Assembly: GCA_964357355.1 (NCBI GenBank)
Contig: CAYHKY010000046.1
Coordinates: 1-12,289, forward strand
Reading direction: 5' to 3'
DNA from: CAYHKY01 sp964357355
GTDB taxonomy: Bacteria; Patescibacteriota; Microgenomatia; UBA10105
Length of the DNA stretch: 12,289 nucleotides
Position numbers and translations under genes: made by a program. This document shows positions 1 through 6,730 of the stretch, piece after piece. How positions within the stretch are numbered: the first letter of the stretch is position 1; every line of letters begins with the position of its first letter. The notes under the pieces are model-generated. The model was not told the origin of the DNA. It saw nothing but the letters and a program-made list of their open reading frames with translations, and ran no database searches.

Positions 1-487
1 AGGGTGGATCCTTAAAGATAATATTCCAGGATTTATGGTGCTTAGTCCAATGTCTCTGGTAGTAACCGCGGTATTTTATTTTGACCTGGTAGTCCTTGTT
101 TTTAAAATTAAAAACTGCGGATACTTCGATATTGTTGGCGTCAACCAGAAATCCGTCCGGGGTCTGCAGTGATTTTTGGGCAGCCCCGTCCAGTTGCTGC
201 AGGTTATTTAAGGGGACTGTAAGTTGGTACCTGGGCAAAGTTTCAGGTGTCAGATAGGCCCCTGCAAAAAATAGGTCAAAGATTCTGGAAAAGCGGTAAT
301 TTTGATGGAATACCGATGCCATGGCATTACCGAATACCGGATCAAGCCGTCTAATTACCGGGACGCGGGACAAGGTTTCCCTCACTTTGTGGATCCCGCC
401 CAAATCAAACAAGATTACCAAAACCGCGTACCAGATTAAAAGGGACACGATAATTAGCGTCAGATTTTTTTTTACTATCCTCAACAT
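1..487 (-). CDS. CotH-like protein, N-terminal part (cut by left edge)
   Basis: I read 162 codons on the minus strand from an ATG at 487; the gene runs off the left edge, so no stop is visible. Residues about 9-27 form one hydrophobic segment (LTLIIVSLLIWYAVLVILF), a signal anchor placing the rest outside the membrane. The visible end has IKYRGYYQRHWTKHHKSWNI (about 137-156), which resembles the RYRG...HW...KKSW stretch at the start of CotH kinase family domains. CotH proteins of Bacillus spore coats are atypical protein kinases; the role of the many non-spore homologues is unclear. The catalytic core lies beyond the window and cannot be checked. It follows the DUF4956 gene by 13 nt, and its two upstream neighbours (DUF4956, VTC) are the usual companions of such proteins, which strengthens the call. 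No Shine-Dalgarno sequence precedes the ATG. Confidence 0.68.
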   Translation of the reverse strand, partial: MLRIVKKNLTLIIVSLLIWYAVLVILFDLGGIHKVRETLSRVPVIRRLDPVFGNAMASVFHQNYRFSRIFDLFFAGAYLTPETLPRYQLTVPLNNLQQLDGAAQKSLQTPDGFLVDANNIEVSAVFNFKNKDYQVKIKYRGYYQRHWTKHHKSWNIIFKDPP

Positions 488-500
488 GAAATGGCTTTGG

Positions 501-1169
501 TTAATACGGAATTTCCCCCTTGAGGGAAGTGAGCTGCGGCTGTTTGATTTTGGGGATTTTCCGGAGTTCCTGCATAAACACCTCTATGTCCGTATCCTTT
601 TTAAATTGGATTTGGTAATTGTTTTCGCTCGCATCGTCTGCGGTTGTGGAGCGGATTGCGGAAAGTAAATATTCTTTCAAAAATTGCTTAAACACCCGGT
701 GTTCGGATAGGGTGTTTCTAGTAATCACACTATTAAAAGACAATATGTACCACGATCCGTCGTACGGCGCGAAACGGGTCTTGCTGAGAATAAATGCGGC
801 TCCCAAAACAAATAAAAGTCCTAAGAAACCGAGGGAATACGAACTGCTGCCGATTGCCATGCCGATCACAATTGACAGAAAGACGAAGACGGTATCCTTG
901 GTGTCTTTGATGACGGTGCGAAACCTGATGATGGAGAAAGCACCGACCAACCCAAACGCCCGGGCCAGATTGTTGCCGATGACCATAATGACAATTGAAG
1001 CAATTAATGTCACCAGTACCAGGGTCGAGGCGAATGAATAAGAGTAAGAAAATCCCCGGTGGGTTTTGGTATATCCCCAACTGATGATGGCACCCATCAG
1101 TCCCGCAATTATGAGATTAACCAGGATATTGCCGATAGTGAGTTTGATTCCGATTGCGCTTTCAAACAT
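501..1169 (-). CDS. DUF4956 family membrane protein
   Basis: A 222-residue integral membrane protein, counted from the ATG at 1169. Hydrophobic segments lie at about 12-31, 47-65, 95-108 and 112-128. Between them is the family signature: NNLARAFGLVGAFSIIRFRT at 66-85, then a KDTKDT run ending near 93. After about residue 130 comes a soluble C-terminal domain. The biochemical function of DUF4956 is not established; the family commonly occurs beside VTC-domain and CotH genes, as here. The start is a choice: the frame stays open to a TTG at 1223 (240 residues), but that would overlap the VTC gene by 43 nt, whereas the ATG at 1169 leaves an 11-nt gap and gives the usual MFES...LTIGNIL beginning. 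No clear ribosome-binding site precedes either start, so translation probably depends on the upstream gene. Confidence 0.85.
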   Translation of the reverse strand: MFESAIGIKLTIGNILVNLIIAGLMGAIISWGYTKTHRGFSYSYSFASTLVLVTLIASIVIMVIGNNLARAFGLVGAFSIIRFRTVIKDTKDTVFVFLSIVIGMAIGSSSYSLGFLGLLFVLGAAFILSKTRFAPYDGSWYILSFNSVITRNTLSEHRVFKQFLKEYLLSAIRSTTADDASENNYQIQFKKDTDIEVFMQELRKIPKIKQPQLTSLKGEIPY

Positions 1170-1180
1170 GGTAGTTGGGG

Positions 1181-1900
1181 TCAGCTGTACGTCAGAAAAT
1201 CTAATTCGTCGACTATACCACAACTTACCATACTATTATAGTATTTTGAGAATGAATCCCGCTGCAACTGGAAACCGGTGATGATTCTATGGAGCCAGTT
1301 AGGAATGGTATTGGCAAATTTTATTTCCATGACCAGGTGATGCCTGAGTATTTTTAAACCATAAGATTCACTGAATAAATCCTGGGCGGTATGGGCGGTG
1401 ATGTTTCTGTCAAAATTGACGCGGATATTTTTGTCGGTACGGTCAAACAACGCTTCGCGGTCAAAGACTATTTTGAGTGTGGGTACGAGACCAAATGCAT
1501 CGGATAAGACATTGAAAGTTGTTGAAACTGCATCAGTCCTGCCGGGTATTTGACAAGGATTTGCGGAAATAAGACGTTGGTACTGGAATGAGGAAATCTT
1601 TACGCGTTCTTTGATACTCACTTCCCCGAATTTCTTTTTGAATTCCAAAAAAATCGATTGCGGGTTTTTGGTATCATCGGAGTAAGTCCGCAACCTGATT
1701 TTTAGGCGGCTAATCAGCCCGTCCCTTTTGTCATAGAAAAACTGTCTTTGCCGGGAATCAAAATACAGGGAGTAGACGGGGTACGAATTATCGGGTTTTA
1801 AAAGTGAAAAGGGATCGTATTTGGTAAACGGACGGATGGCGCGGGTGATAGACTTAGCTTTCGTTTCATCGATAAGGTATTTATATTCTATACGCTTCAT
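1181..1900 (-). CDS. VTC-domain protein (polyphosphate polymerase-like)
   Basis: A 239-residue soluble protein of the VTC domain family, named after the yeast vacuolar transporter chaperone, whose Vtc4 subunit makes polyphosphate inside a basic tunnel (CYTH/triphosphate-tunnel fold). Visible hallmarks are R-I-E-Y-K-Y at 3-8, SLYFDS at 44-49, K58, the alternating basic strand R65-K67-R69-R71, the acidic/basic strand FLEFKKK at 84-90 and K97-R99. These would line the tunnel and bind phosphate and metal. There is no membrane segment; the bacterial partner DUF4956 may supply the membrane part. The start is the ATG at 1900, because MKRIEYKYLID matches where the domain begins and a -10-like hexamer lies 8 nt upstream; a TTG at 1927 would add nine residues. 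It leads the minus-strand operon VTC-DUF4956-CotH. Polyphosphate synthesis is inferred from the family, not shown. Confidence 0.83.
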   Translation of the reverse strand: MKRIEYKYLIDETKAKSITRAIRPFTKYDPFSLLKPDNSYPVYSLYFDSRQRQFFYDKRDGLISRLKIRLRTYSDDTKNPQSIFLEFKKKFGEVSIKERVKISSFQYQRLISANPCQIPGRTDAVSTTFNVLSDAFGLVPTLKIVFDREALFDRTDKNIRVNFDRNITAHTAQDLFSESYGLKILRHHLVMEIKFANTIPNWLHRIITGFQLQRDSFSKYYNSMVSCGIVDELDFLTYS

Positions 1901-1908
1901 TTTTTTGA

Positions 1909-1937
1909 ATTTTAATATATCCTGCAACTTATGGTAA
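1909..1937 (-). promoter_or_regulatory. candidate promoter of the VTC-DUF4956-CotH operon, leaderless type
   Basis: On the minus strand a -35-like TTACCA (1937-1932) and a -10-like TAAAAT (1914-1909) are separated by exactly 17 nt. The -10 ends 8 nt before the ATG at 1900, so transcription would begin at or within a base or two of the start codon and the mRNA would be leaderless. This also supports choosing 1900 over the TTG at 1927. Matches to consensus are 4/6 and 5/6. Confidence 0.45.
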
Positions 1938-1954
1938 GGTAGCAGATAGGTTAA

Positions 1955-1958
1955 GAGG
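1955..1958 (+). promoter_or_regulatory. ribosome binding site GAGG deciding the start at 1966
   Basis: The sequence AAGAGG ends at 1958. It touches the ATG at 1960 almost directly but is 7 nt from the in-frame ATG at 1966, which is normal spacing. The second ATG is therefore preferred. This is the only convincing Shine-Dalgarno motif before a gene in the window. Confidence 0.55.
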
Positions 1959-1965
1959 TATGCCT

Positions 1966-3408
1966 ATGAGAACAAAAAAGATGATGCTGGCCGGGATATT
2001 TCTCTCCGTTTTTGTTTATTTCCGGAGTTTTTTTAACTTTTTTCTTGCCGAGGATTGGGAGTGGATACCGCTCATTGACCGGTTGAAATTTGCCGAAATT
2101 TACAAAATATTTCTGCCGCAGACACTTGGCGGAATTCCTGCCGGGTTTTGGCGTCCCGTCATCCCTTTTTTGTTTTGGATAAATTACCGGTTCGGGGGCC
2201 TGGCACCTATTGGATACCACCTGACTAATTTCCTGTTTCATCTGCTGACCGCCGTCTTTGTTTATAAGATTGGCAGTCGTTTAAGCGGCAAACCGACAGG
2301 CGCAATGGCGTTTTTACTGTTTGTCGTATTTCCATTTCACTCGGAGGCAGTAGTCTGGATTGACGGCAGGTATGATGTGGTGATGGCATTTGCGGTAATT
2401 TCATCTTTTTATTGGTACCTCAAAAAAAGCGGAGAAAAATTACATTACACATTGCTTTCATTGGCAGTTTTTTTACTGGCTCTTTTGACCAAAGAGCACG
2501 CGTTAGTATTGCCGTTATTGATAGCGGCGTATGAGATCCTGGTGAGGAAAAAATCAGCAACCAAAATCCTTAGGTCGGTTTTTCCCTATGTTTTTATGAG
2601 TTCCCTGTGGATTTTATTTAAATTATTTTTTGTCAAATCATCACTTTTGATATTGGCCTACCACGGCGTTTTTATTTCCCGATTAGTTTTCTATTACCTG
2701 GCAGGGTTGGCAGGTTTATTTATATTCAAGTTGCACCGCAAACCGTTTATGCTGTTTTGGTATATTTGCCTGGGAATTTCCTTGTTACCTCTTATCCCGC
2801 TCCCCACGGAGGAGAGATATTTATATTTACCGTCCGTATTTGCGGTTTTAGTCGTTTCCGACTTGTTTGCGGGGTGGCGGTCACGTTTCAAATTTGTAAG
2901 CAGAGCCGGTTTTGTCATTTTGCTCGCGGGTTTTTCTATCCTCTTATTTTTTAAAAATGAGCGCTGGGTGGAAGCTGCCCGATTGGCCAAGCTGATAATT
3001 GCCCAAGCCCAGGAGGAAACCCGGACTATTCCCGCCGGACAGCCAATATATCTTCTGGGATTACCTGATAATTTTGCACGGGCGCTGGTTTTTCGGACGC
3101 ATGCGGCCCAGGCAATGGGCGCCAACGGAGTGACGCAACCTGTATCAGGGGGAATAACAATTGACGGGATAACCGGTTTGAAGTTGATAGGTACGGAAAA
3201 TGGCGCGTATATTTTTGATTATAGCGACCCGCCGGTCATTTTCCGGCCGTTGATTAGAGAAAGCACTGTAAATGCAGTTACCTTAAATGACGGAGTTGCC
3301 GTAATCAAAATAGACAAGGTGAAAAATAGGATTGTGGTCCGGCTGACCAAAAATCCGCTGCCCCTGATTTTGTATTTTGACGGGAGACAACTTCGAAAAA
3401 CAAAATAA
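1966..3408 (+). CDS. GT-C membrane glycosyltransferase, TMTC/O-mannosyltransferase-like
   Basis: A 480-residue protein with about ten hydrophobic segments between residues 7 and 330, then a soluble C-terminal domain of about 150 residues. The N-terminal loop contains LAEDWEWI (E29-D30), the place where GT-C enzymes carry their acidic catalytic pair. Further motifs match the TMTC/PMT-like group: RPVIPFLFW...GYHLTN (63-88), FPFHSEAVVWIDGRYD (122-137), LLTKEHALVLP (173-183) and EERYLYLPS (282-290). Such enzymes take a sugar from a polyprenyl-phosphate carrier and transfer it on the outer face of the membrane; the acceptor here is unknown. TPR repeats, usual in eukaryotic TMTC proteins, are absent. 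The start at 1966 is chosen on ribosome-binding-site spacing (an ATG at 1960 is possible). It is divergent from the VTC operon and 12 nt upstream of a second GT-C gene, probably co-transcribed. Confidence 0.75.
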   Translation: MRTKKMMLAGIFLSVFVYFRSFFNFFLAEDWEWIPLIDRLKFAEIYKIFLPQTLGGIPAGFWRPVIPFLFWINYRFGGLAPIGYHLTNFLFHLLTAVFVYKIGSRLSGKPTGAMAFLLFVVFPFHSEAVVWIDGRYDVVMAFAVISSFYWYLKKSGEKLHYTLLSLAVFLLALLTKEHALVLPLLIAAYEILVRKKSATKILRSVFPYVFMSSLWILFKLFFVKSSLLILAYHGVFISRLVFYYLAGLAGLFIFKLHRKPFMLFWYICLGISLLPLIPLPTEERYLYLPSVFAVLVVSDLFAGWRSRFKFVSRAGFVILLAGFSILLFFKNERWVEAARLAKLIIAQAQEETRTIPAGQPIYLLGLPDNFARALVFRTHAAQAMGANGVTQPVSGGITIDGITGLKLIGTENGAYIFDYSDPPVIFRPLIRESTVNAVTLNDGVAVIKIDKVKNRIVVRLTKNPLPLILYFDGRQLRKTK

Positions 3409-3420
3409 TTAAATTGTCTT

Positions 3421-5181
3421 ATGCTTGAATTGCCACTGGCGGTAATTTTCTTATTTTTTGTAAGCTTTTTCCCCGGGCGAAGCGTAGTAGAGAGGTTACA
3501 GTTTACGCGTTTGGAGAAATTTTGCGCCGGTTTCGGAGTATCATTTTTCATTTTTTTTGTCGCCGGATTTCTGGGGTTTATTTTTAACCTTCCGCCTTTG
3601 CCTTTCCACCAGATTATTGTTGCTTCGAGCCTGCTTTATAGCGCGTGGACTTTGCTGAGGTTCAGATGGTTGGGGAAAGAGGAATTGGTTTGGCTGGGGA
3701 TTCTTTTTACGGCATATGTTTTTATCATCTCTATCCAAGGATTACTGCCAAACTACATCGGCGGCAGCTGGATTTACGATTGGTATGAACATTATGCCCG
3801 GATGCAATATTTTTTGTTGAGGTTACCCATCCACACACACTTCGGTCCATACCTTTTACCTGCCAGACCGCCACTTTTTAATGTCGTGGCCTTTTTTTGG
3901 CAAAGCATGGTAGGCGCCCAATTTTGGCGTTACCAACTGGCGGCATCAATGATGAATTTGACTCTGATTCTAACAGGCTGGTTATTTGTAGCAAAATTTC
4001 TTAAACGCCAAATTAACCTTAAATTTTTACTCTTCGCCACAGCCGTATTTTTACTTAATCCGGCGGTGGTCGTTGAGCTGACCTTCACCTGGAGCAAGGC
4101 CTTAGCCGTATACTATTTGCTCACAGGATTTTATTTCTATCTGAAATTTCGGGATGGGAACCCGAGACATATTTTTTTGGCAGCCGTATTTCTGGGAGCT
4201 GCGTACTTGACTCATTATTTAGCAGTCCCTTATATTCTGGGGATCATAATTGACGGCATACGGCAGAGCATTTTAGACATTTCAAAAGTCCGCGCCCGGA
4301 TAATCGGGCTTTTGATATTTATAAGCATTGTCACTATGTCGTATGCGTGGGCCGGCAGCCGCTTCGGTTTGGGCCAGGCTTTTTTGGGCAATACCGCCTA
4401 CGAATGGCAAAAAAATATGAGTTGGGGGGAAAGAATTACCAAAGACCTTTCAAACTTCCGCCGGACTTTTATCCCCCTGATATCTTCGGCACAAGCGCCT
4501 TATCTTCAGACGGTAGTCAGCCAGGGAAATCCTTTATTAATTATTTATGATTTGGCGTTCAGTTTTTACCAAACTACTTTTCCGGGGCTCCTGACTGTGA
4601 CTTTGAGCCTCCTGTTGTTCAGCGGATTATTTTATAAAATTAAAACCAACGGGTTTAAAAACATTCGGAGTCAAAATTGGCGATACATTTTCAATAAATT
4701 TTCCATCTGGTTTTGGTTCATATTGGCGGGAATTTTAGGGTTATTGACCGTACCGGCGCGTTATGCCTCGGGGGTGGCCCATCTGATATTGTTGCCTATG
4801 TCATCTTTGGGCATTACTTATGCAGCAGTGATTTTATTTCAATTCAAATTTAAGCGGGTTCGGGAGCTTATTTTCCTGGGGATTATGGTCGAGTCGGCTT
4901 TACTGCTTGGACTCCGCATATATGTGTCCAGGTACGACGCCAATCCCAAATATTTAGAGTCACAGGGGAAGTTTTTGGAAGTTGAGCGGATGATGTCTGT
5001 CAGCAAAATAAATTATGAGATCAAGGCAGCCAATGATTTGGAATTCCTGAGCGACCGTTACCAGCCTTTTGTTCTGCTATTTGTGATTATCGTCGTAACC
5101 GGAGAGTTGCTGCTTGGTTCGTGGCTTTTTATCACCTTACAAGGTGTCACCTTTAAAGGTGGGATCAAACCGTATCAATAA
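3421..5181 (+). CDS. large polytopic membrane protein, probable GT-C glycosyltransferase
   Basis: 586 residues with roughly a dozen hydrophobic segments throughout and a final one near 555-578. The organisation is that of a GT-C glycosyltransferase. A first extracytoplasmic loop carries acidic residues in IYDWYEHYARMQYF (118-131), and LPARPPLFNVV follows at about 146-156, comparable to the R-PPL segment of dolichyl/undecaprenyl-phosphate-sugar-dependent enzymes. D120 and E123 are the candidate catalytic acids. A precise family cannot be named by eye, and an O-antigen-type polymerase or uncharacterised membrane protein remains possible. It starts 12 nt after the preceding GT-C gene, in the same direction, without a Shine-Dalgarno sequence, so it is likely expressed from the same mRNA. 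Its stop codon (5179-5181) is directly followed by the last codon of the convergent flippase gene. Confidence 0.6.
   Translation: MLELPLAVIFLFFVSFFPGRSVVERLQFTRLEKFCAGFGVSFFIFFVAGFLGFIFNLPPLPFHQIIVASSLLYSAWTLLRFRWLGKEELVWLGILFTAYVFIISIQGLLPNYIGGSWIYDWYEHYARMQYFLLRLPIHTHFGPYLLPARPPLFNVVAFFWQSMVGAQFWRYQLAASMMNLTLILTGWLFVAKFLKRQINLKFLLFATAVFLLNPAVVVELTFTWSKALAVYYLLTGFYFYLKFRDGNPRHIFLAAVFLGAAYLTHYLAVPYILGIIIDGIRQSILDISKVRARIIGLLIFISIVTMSYAWAGSRFGLGQAFLGNTAYEWQKNMSWGERITKDLSNFRRTFIPLISSAQAPYLQTVVSQGNPLLIIYDLAFSFYQTTFPGLLTVTLSLLLFSGLFYKIKTNGFKNIRSQNWRYIFNKFSIWFWFILAGILGLLTVPARYASGVAHLILLPMSSLGITYAAVILFQFKFKRVRELIFLGIMVESALLLGLRIYVSRYDANPKYLESQGKFLEVERMMSVSKINYEIKAANDLEFLSDRYQPFVLLFVIIVVTGELLLGSWLFITLQGVTFKGGIKPYQ
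5133..5161. terminator. paired palindromes at a tail-to-tail gene junction, possible bidirectional terminator
   Basis: Two inverted repeats stand side by side: CACCTT-AC-AAGGTG (5133-5146) and the perfect 14-bp palindrome CACCTTTAAAGGTG (5148-5161). Outer arms could also pair. They lie in the last codons of the plus-strand gene, just past the end of the convergent flippase gene. No T-tract follows on either strand, so a classical intrinsic terminator is doubtful. Confidence 0.25.
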
Positions 5182-6651
5182 CTACGCCTTTTTTATAAGC
5201 GCCAGGAAATACCGGGCATTGGTCATAATCGTTTTTTTGAGGACTATGGATGCGCAAACGGTGTAGAAAGATAATCCCAGGAAGCCAAGCACGCCCAAAT
5301 GTAGCAGGTTATCGATGCGTACGAAGTTTTTTATTTGGAAAAATACCCATCCGGTAAGAAGTGAGACGCCCAAGGAGGGCAGAAATTTTGACCAAAAGGC
5401 AAACTGCACTCTCTTTTTTAAGAACATAAAGGGTAGAAAGATGCCGGTAGCAGATACCAGAATACTGGCTACCCCGAAACCGTTAAATCCAAAAACGCTA
5501 ACCAGGGGAATAGTCAATGTCCACTGCAACAGCGCCCACAAAATATTTAAATTCCGGTATGTACCGGATAGTCCAAGTGATAGTAATGCATTTGTCAGGA
5601 TCAACCCGACAGCCATTTCCGCGGATTGTACCAGTTGGAGGCGCAGGAAAGATGCGGCAGGCAGCCATTTTGCAGTATAGAAAAAGGTGATTATTTCCTC
5701 CGCGAATACAAAAGTTACCGCCATCAGCCCAAAGCTCGTCAAAGCGGTCGTTTCCAAAACTTTTTCCAGAGTCTTGGCCACTATTTTTTTATCAGATTGC
5801 GAACGCGAAAGAACAGGTATCGTGACCCTGGCGATAATTTCCATAAAAATTCTGGTGAAACCCGCGAGTCCGGTCGCAAAAATCGCAAAACCTACCGCTT
5901 GGGCTCCGGTCCAAATCCCTGGTCCCGGATATTTACCGATATAGATGGGTAATACGGCTCCGCCTGCCGTCAACACCCAGACGCTTAATTGGTAGGCGAG
6001 CCCAAAAGACACGAGCGGTTTCAGCTCTTTCCATTTGATGCTGAGCCCGAATTTCCAGGGTGAAAGGATGAGGTAGGTCAAGGATGAGCCGAGTTTGGCA
6101 AGTATGTCTGATATTACCAGTGCAGGAACTGTCAGACCCAAGAGTGCCAGCGGAATCACCAGTCCTTTGGCAAGGAGCAGATTGACGAAATCAGCCAATG
6201 TTACCTTCACATATTGCAAATGCCGTTCGGCTAGGGCTCTTGAGACATTTCCGATTGTAGTTAAAGGTAATGTTAAAACAAGCAACCGCAGTTGGAGCGT
6301 GGTATTTGTATCCAATTGCGATCCGTAATAAGCTATTATAATTGGCGCTAGTAGCCATAATATTAAACTGGACAGGAGCGAAAGCAAAAACTGGAGGGTA
6401 AATACCGCCCGCAGTTCCGGGGTAGTCGGCTCGGTTTGTTTTTGGATGAGCGCGATGTTTAAACCGATATCGCAAAAAAAAGAAAAAATGGTGACGACAA
6501 AAGAAATGATGGCAAAAACCCCGAAAGCCTGAGGGATTAACAGCCGGGCGATGATGATATTTGACCCGGTATTAAATACCTGGAACACCAGGCTTTTAGT
6601 TATCAAAATCGCGGTTCCTGAGACAGCTTTGTGTTTTAATTGTGGAAACAT
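5182..6651 (-). CDS. polysaccharide/oligosaccharide flippase (Wzx-like, MOP superfamily)
   Basis: A 489-residue protein of full family length with about 12-14 hydrophobic segments. The start fits Polysacc_synt-type flippases: KHKAVSGTAILITKSLVFQV (6-25), then IIIARLLIPQAFGVFAI at about 33-49, the conserved first two helices with the LxP-x-x-FG turn. Such proteins move undecaprenyl-pyrophosphate-linked oligosaccharides across the membrane by an alternating-access mechanism. The neighbouring membrane glycosyltransferases and acyltransferase fit a surface glycan pathway. The start is the ATG at 6651; a GATAAT hexamer ends 8 nt upstream and there is no Shine-Dalgarno sequence, as expected for a leaderless message. 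The stop TAG occupies 5182-5184 and abuts the neighbour's stop with no base between. The substrate cannot be deduced. Confidence 0.85.
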   Translation of the reverse strand: MFPQLKHKAVSGTAILITKSLVFQVFNTGSNIIIARLLIPQAFGVFAIISFVVTIFSFFCDIGLNIALIQKQTEPTTPELRAVFTLQFLLSLLSSLILWLLAPIIIAYYGSQLDTNTTLQLRLLVLTLPLTTIGNVSRALAERHLQYVKVTLADFVNLLLAKGLVIPLALLGLTVPALVISDILAKLGSSLTYLILSPWKFGLSIKWKELKPLVSFGLAYQLSVWVLTAGGAVLPIYIGKYPGPGIWTGAQAVGFAIFATGLAGFTRIFMEIIARVTIPVLSRSQSDKKIVAKTLEKVLETTALTSFGLMAVTFVFAEEIITFFYTAKWLPAASFLRLQLVQSAEMAVGLILTNALLSLGLSGTYRNLNILWALLQWTLTIPLVSVFGFNGFGVASILVSATGIFLPFMFLKKRVQFAFWSKFLPSLGVSLLTGWVFFQIKNFVRIDNLLHLGVLGFLGLSFYTVCASIVLKKTIMTNARYFLALIKKA

Positions 6652-6659
6652 TTAGGTAA

Positions 6660-6665
6660 ATTATC
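6660..6665 (-). promoter_or_regulatory. candidate -10 element of the flippase gene
   Basis: Minus-strand GATAAT (5/6 to TATAAT) lies 8 nt before the ATG at 6651. A TTTAAA about 16 nt further upstream is a weak -35 candidate. The position predicts a transcript starting at the ATG. Confidence 0.4.
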
Positions 6666-6716
6666 CGGTTTAAGGAGCTGTTTTAAATAAATCTTAAATA
6701 TCATTCTAAGAGCCGA

Positions 6717-6722
6717 TATAGA
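6717..6722 (+). promoter_or_regulatory. candidate -10 element of the acyltransferase pseudogene
   Basis: TATAGA (4/6 to consensus) ends 8 nt before the ATG at 6731, the same spacing seen before the VTC and flippase genes. No good -35 was found. The downstream ATGs at 6758 and 6764 are alternative starts, which would make this match accidental. Confidence 0.25.
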
Positions 6723-6730
6723 AATTGGCA

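Noticed and set aside
619..1041. Plus-strand open frames opposite the DUF4956 gene, and other overlapping frames opposite the large genes
   Set aside because: They lack recognisable domains or translation signals and lie opposite strongly supported genes, so they are shadows.
1170..1223. Longer DUF4956 protein starting at TTG 1223
   Set aside because: It would overlap the VTC gene by 43 nt, has no ribosome-binding site, and adds 18 residues not typical of the family; the ATG at 1169 fits better.
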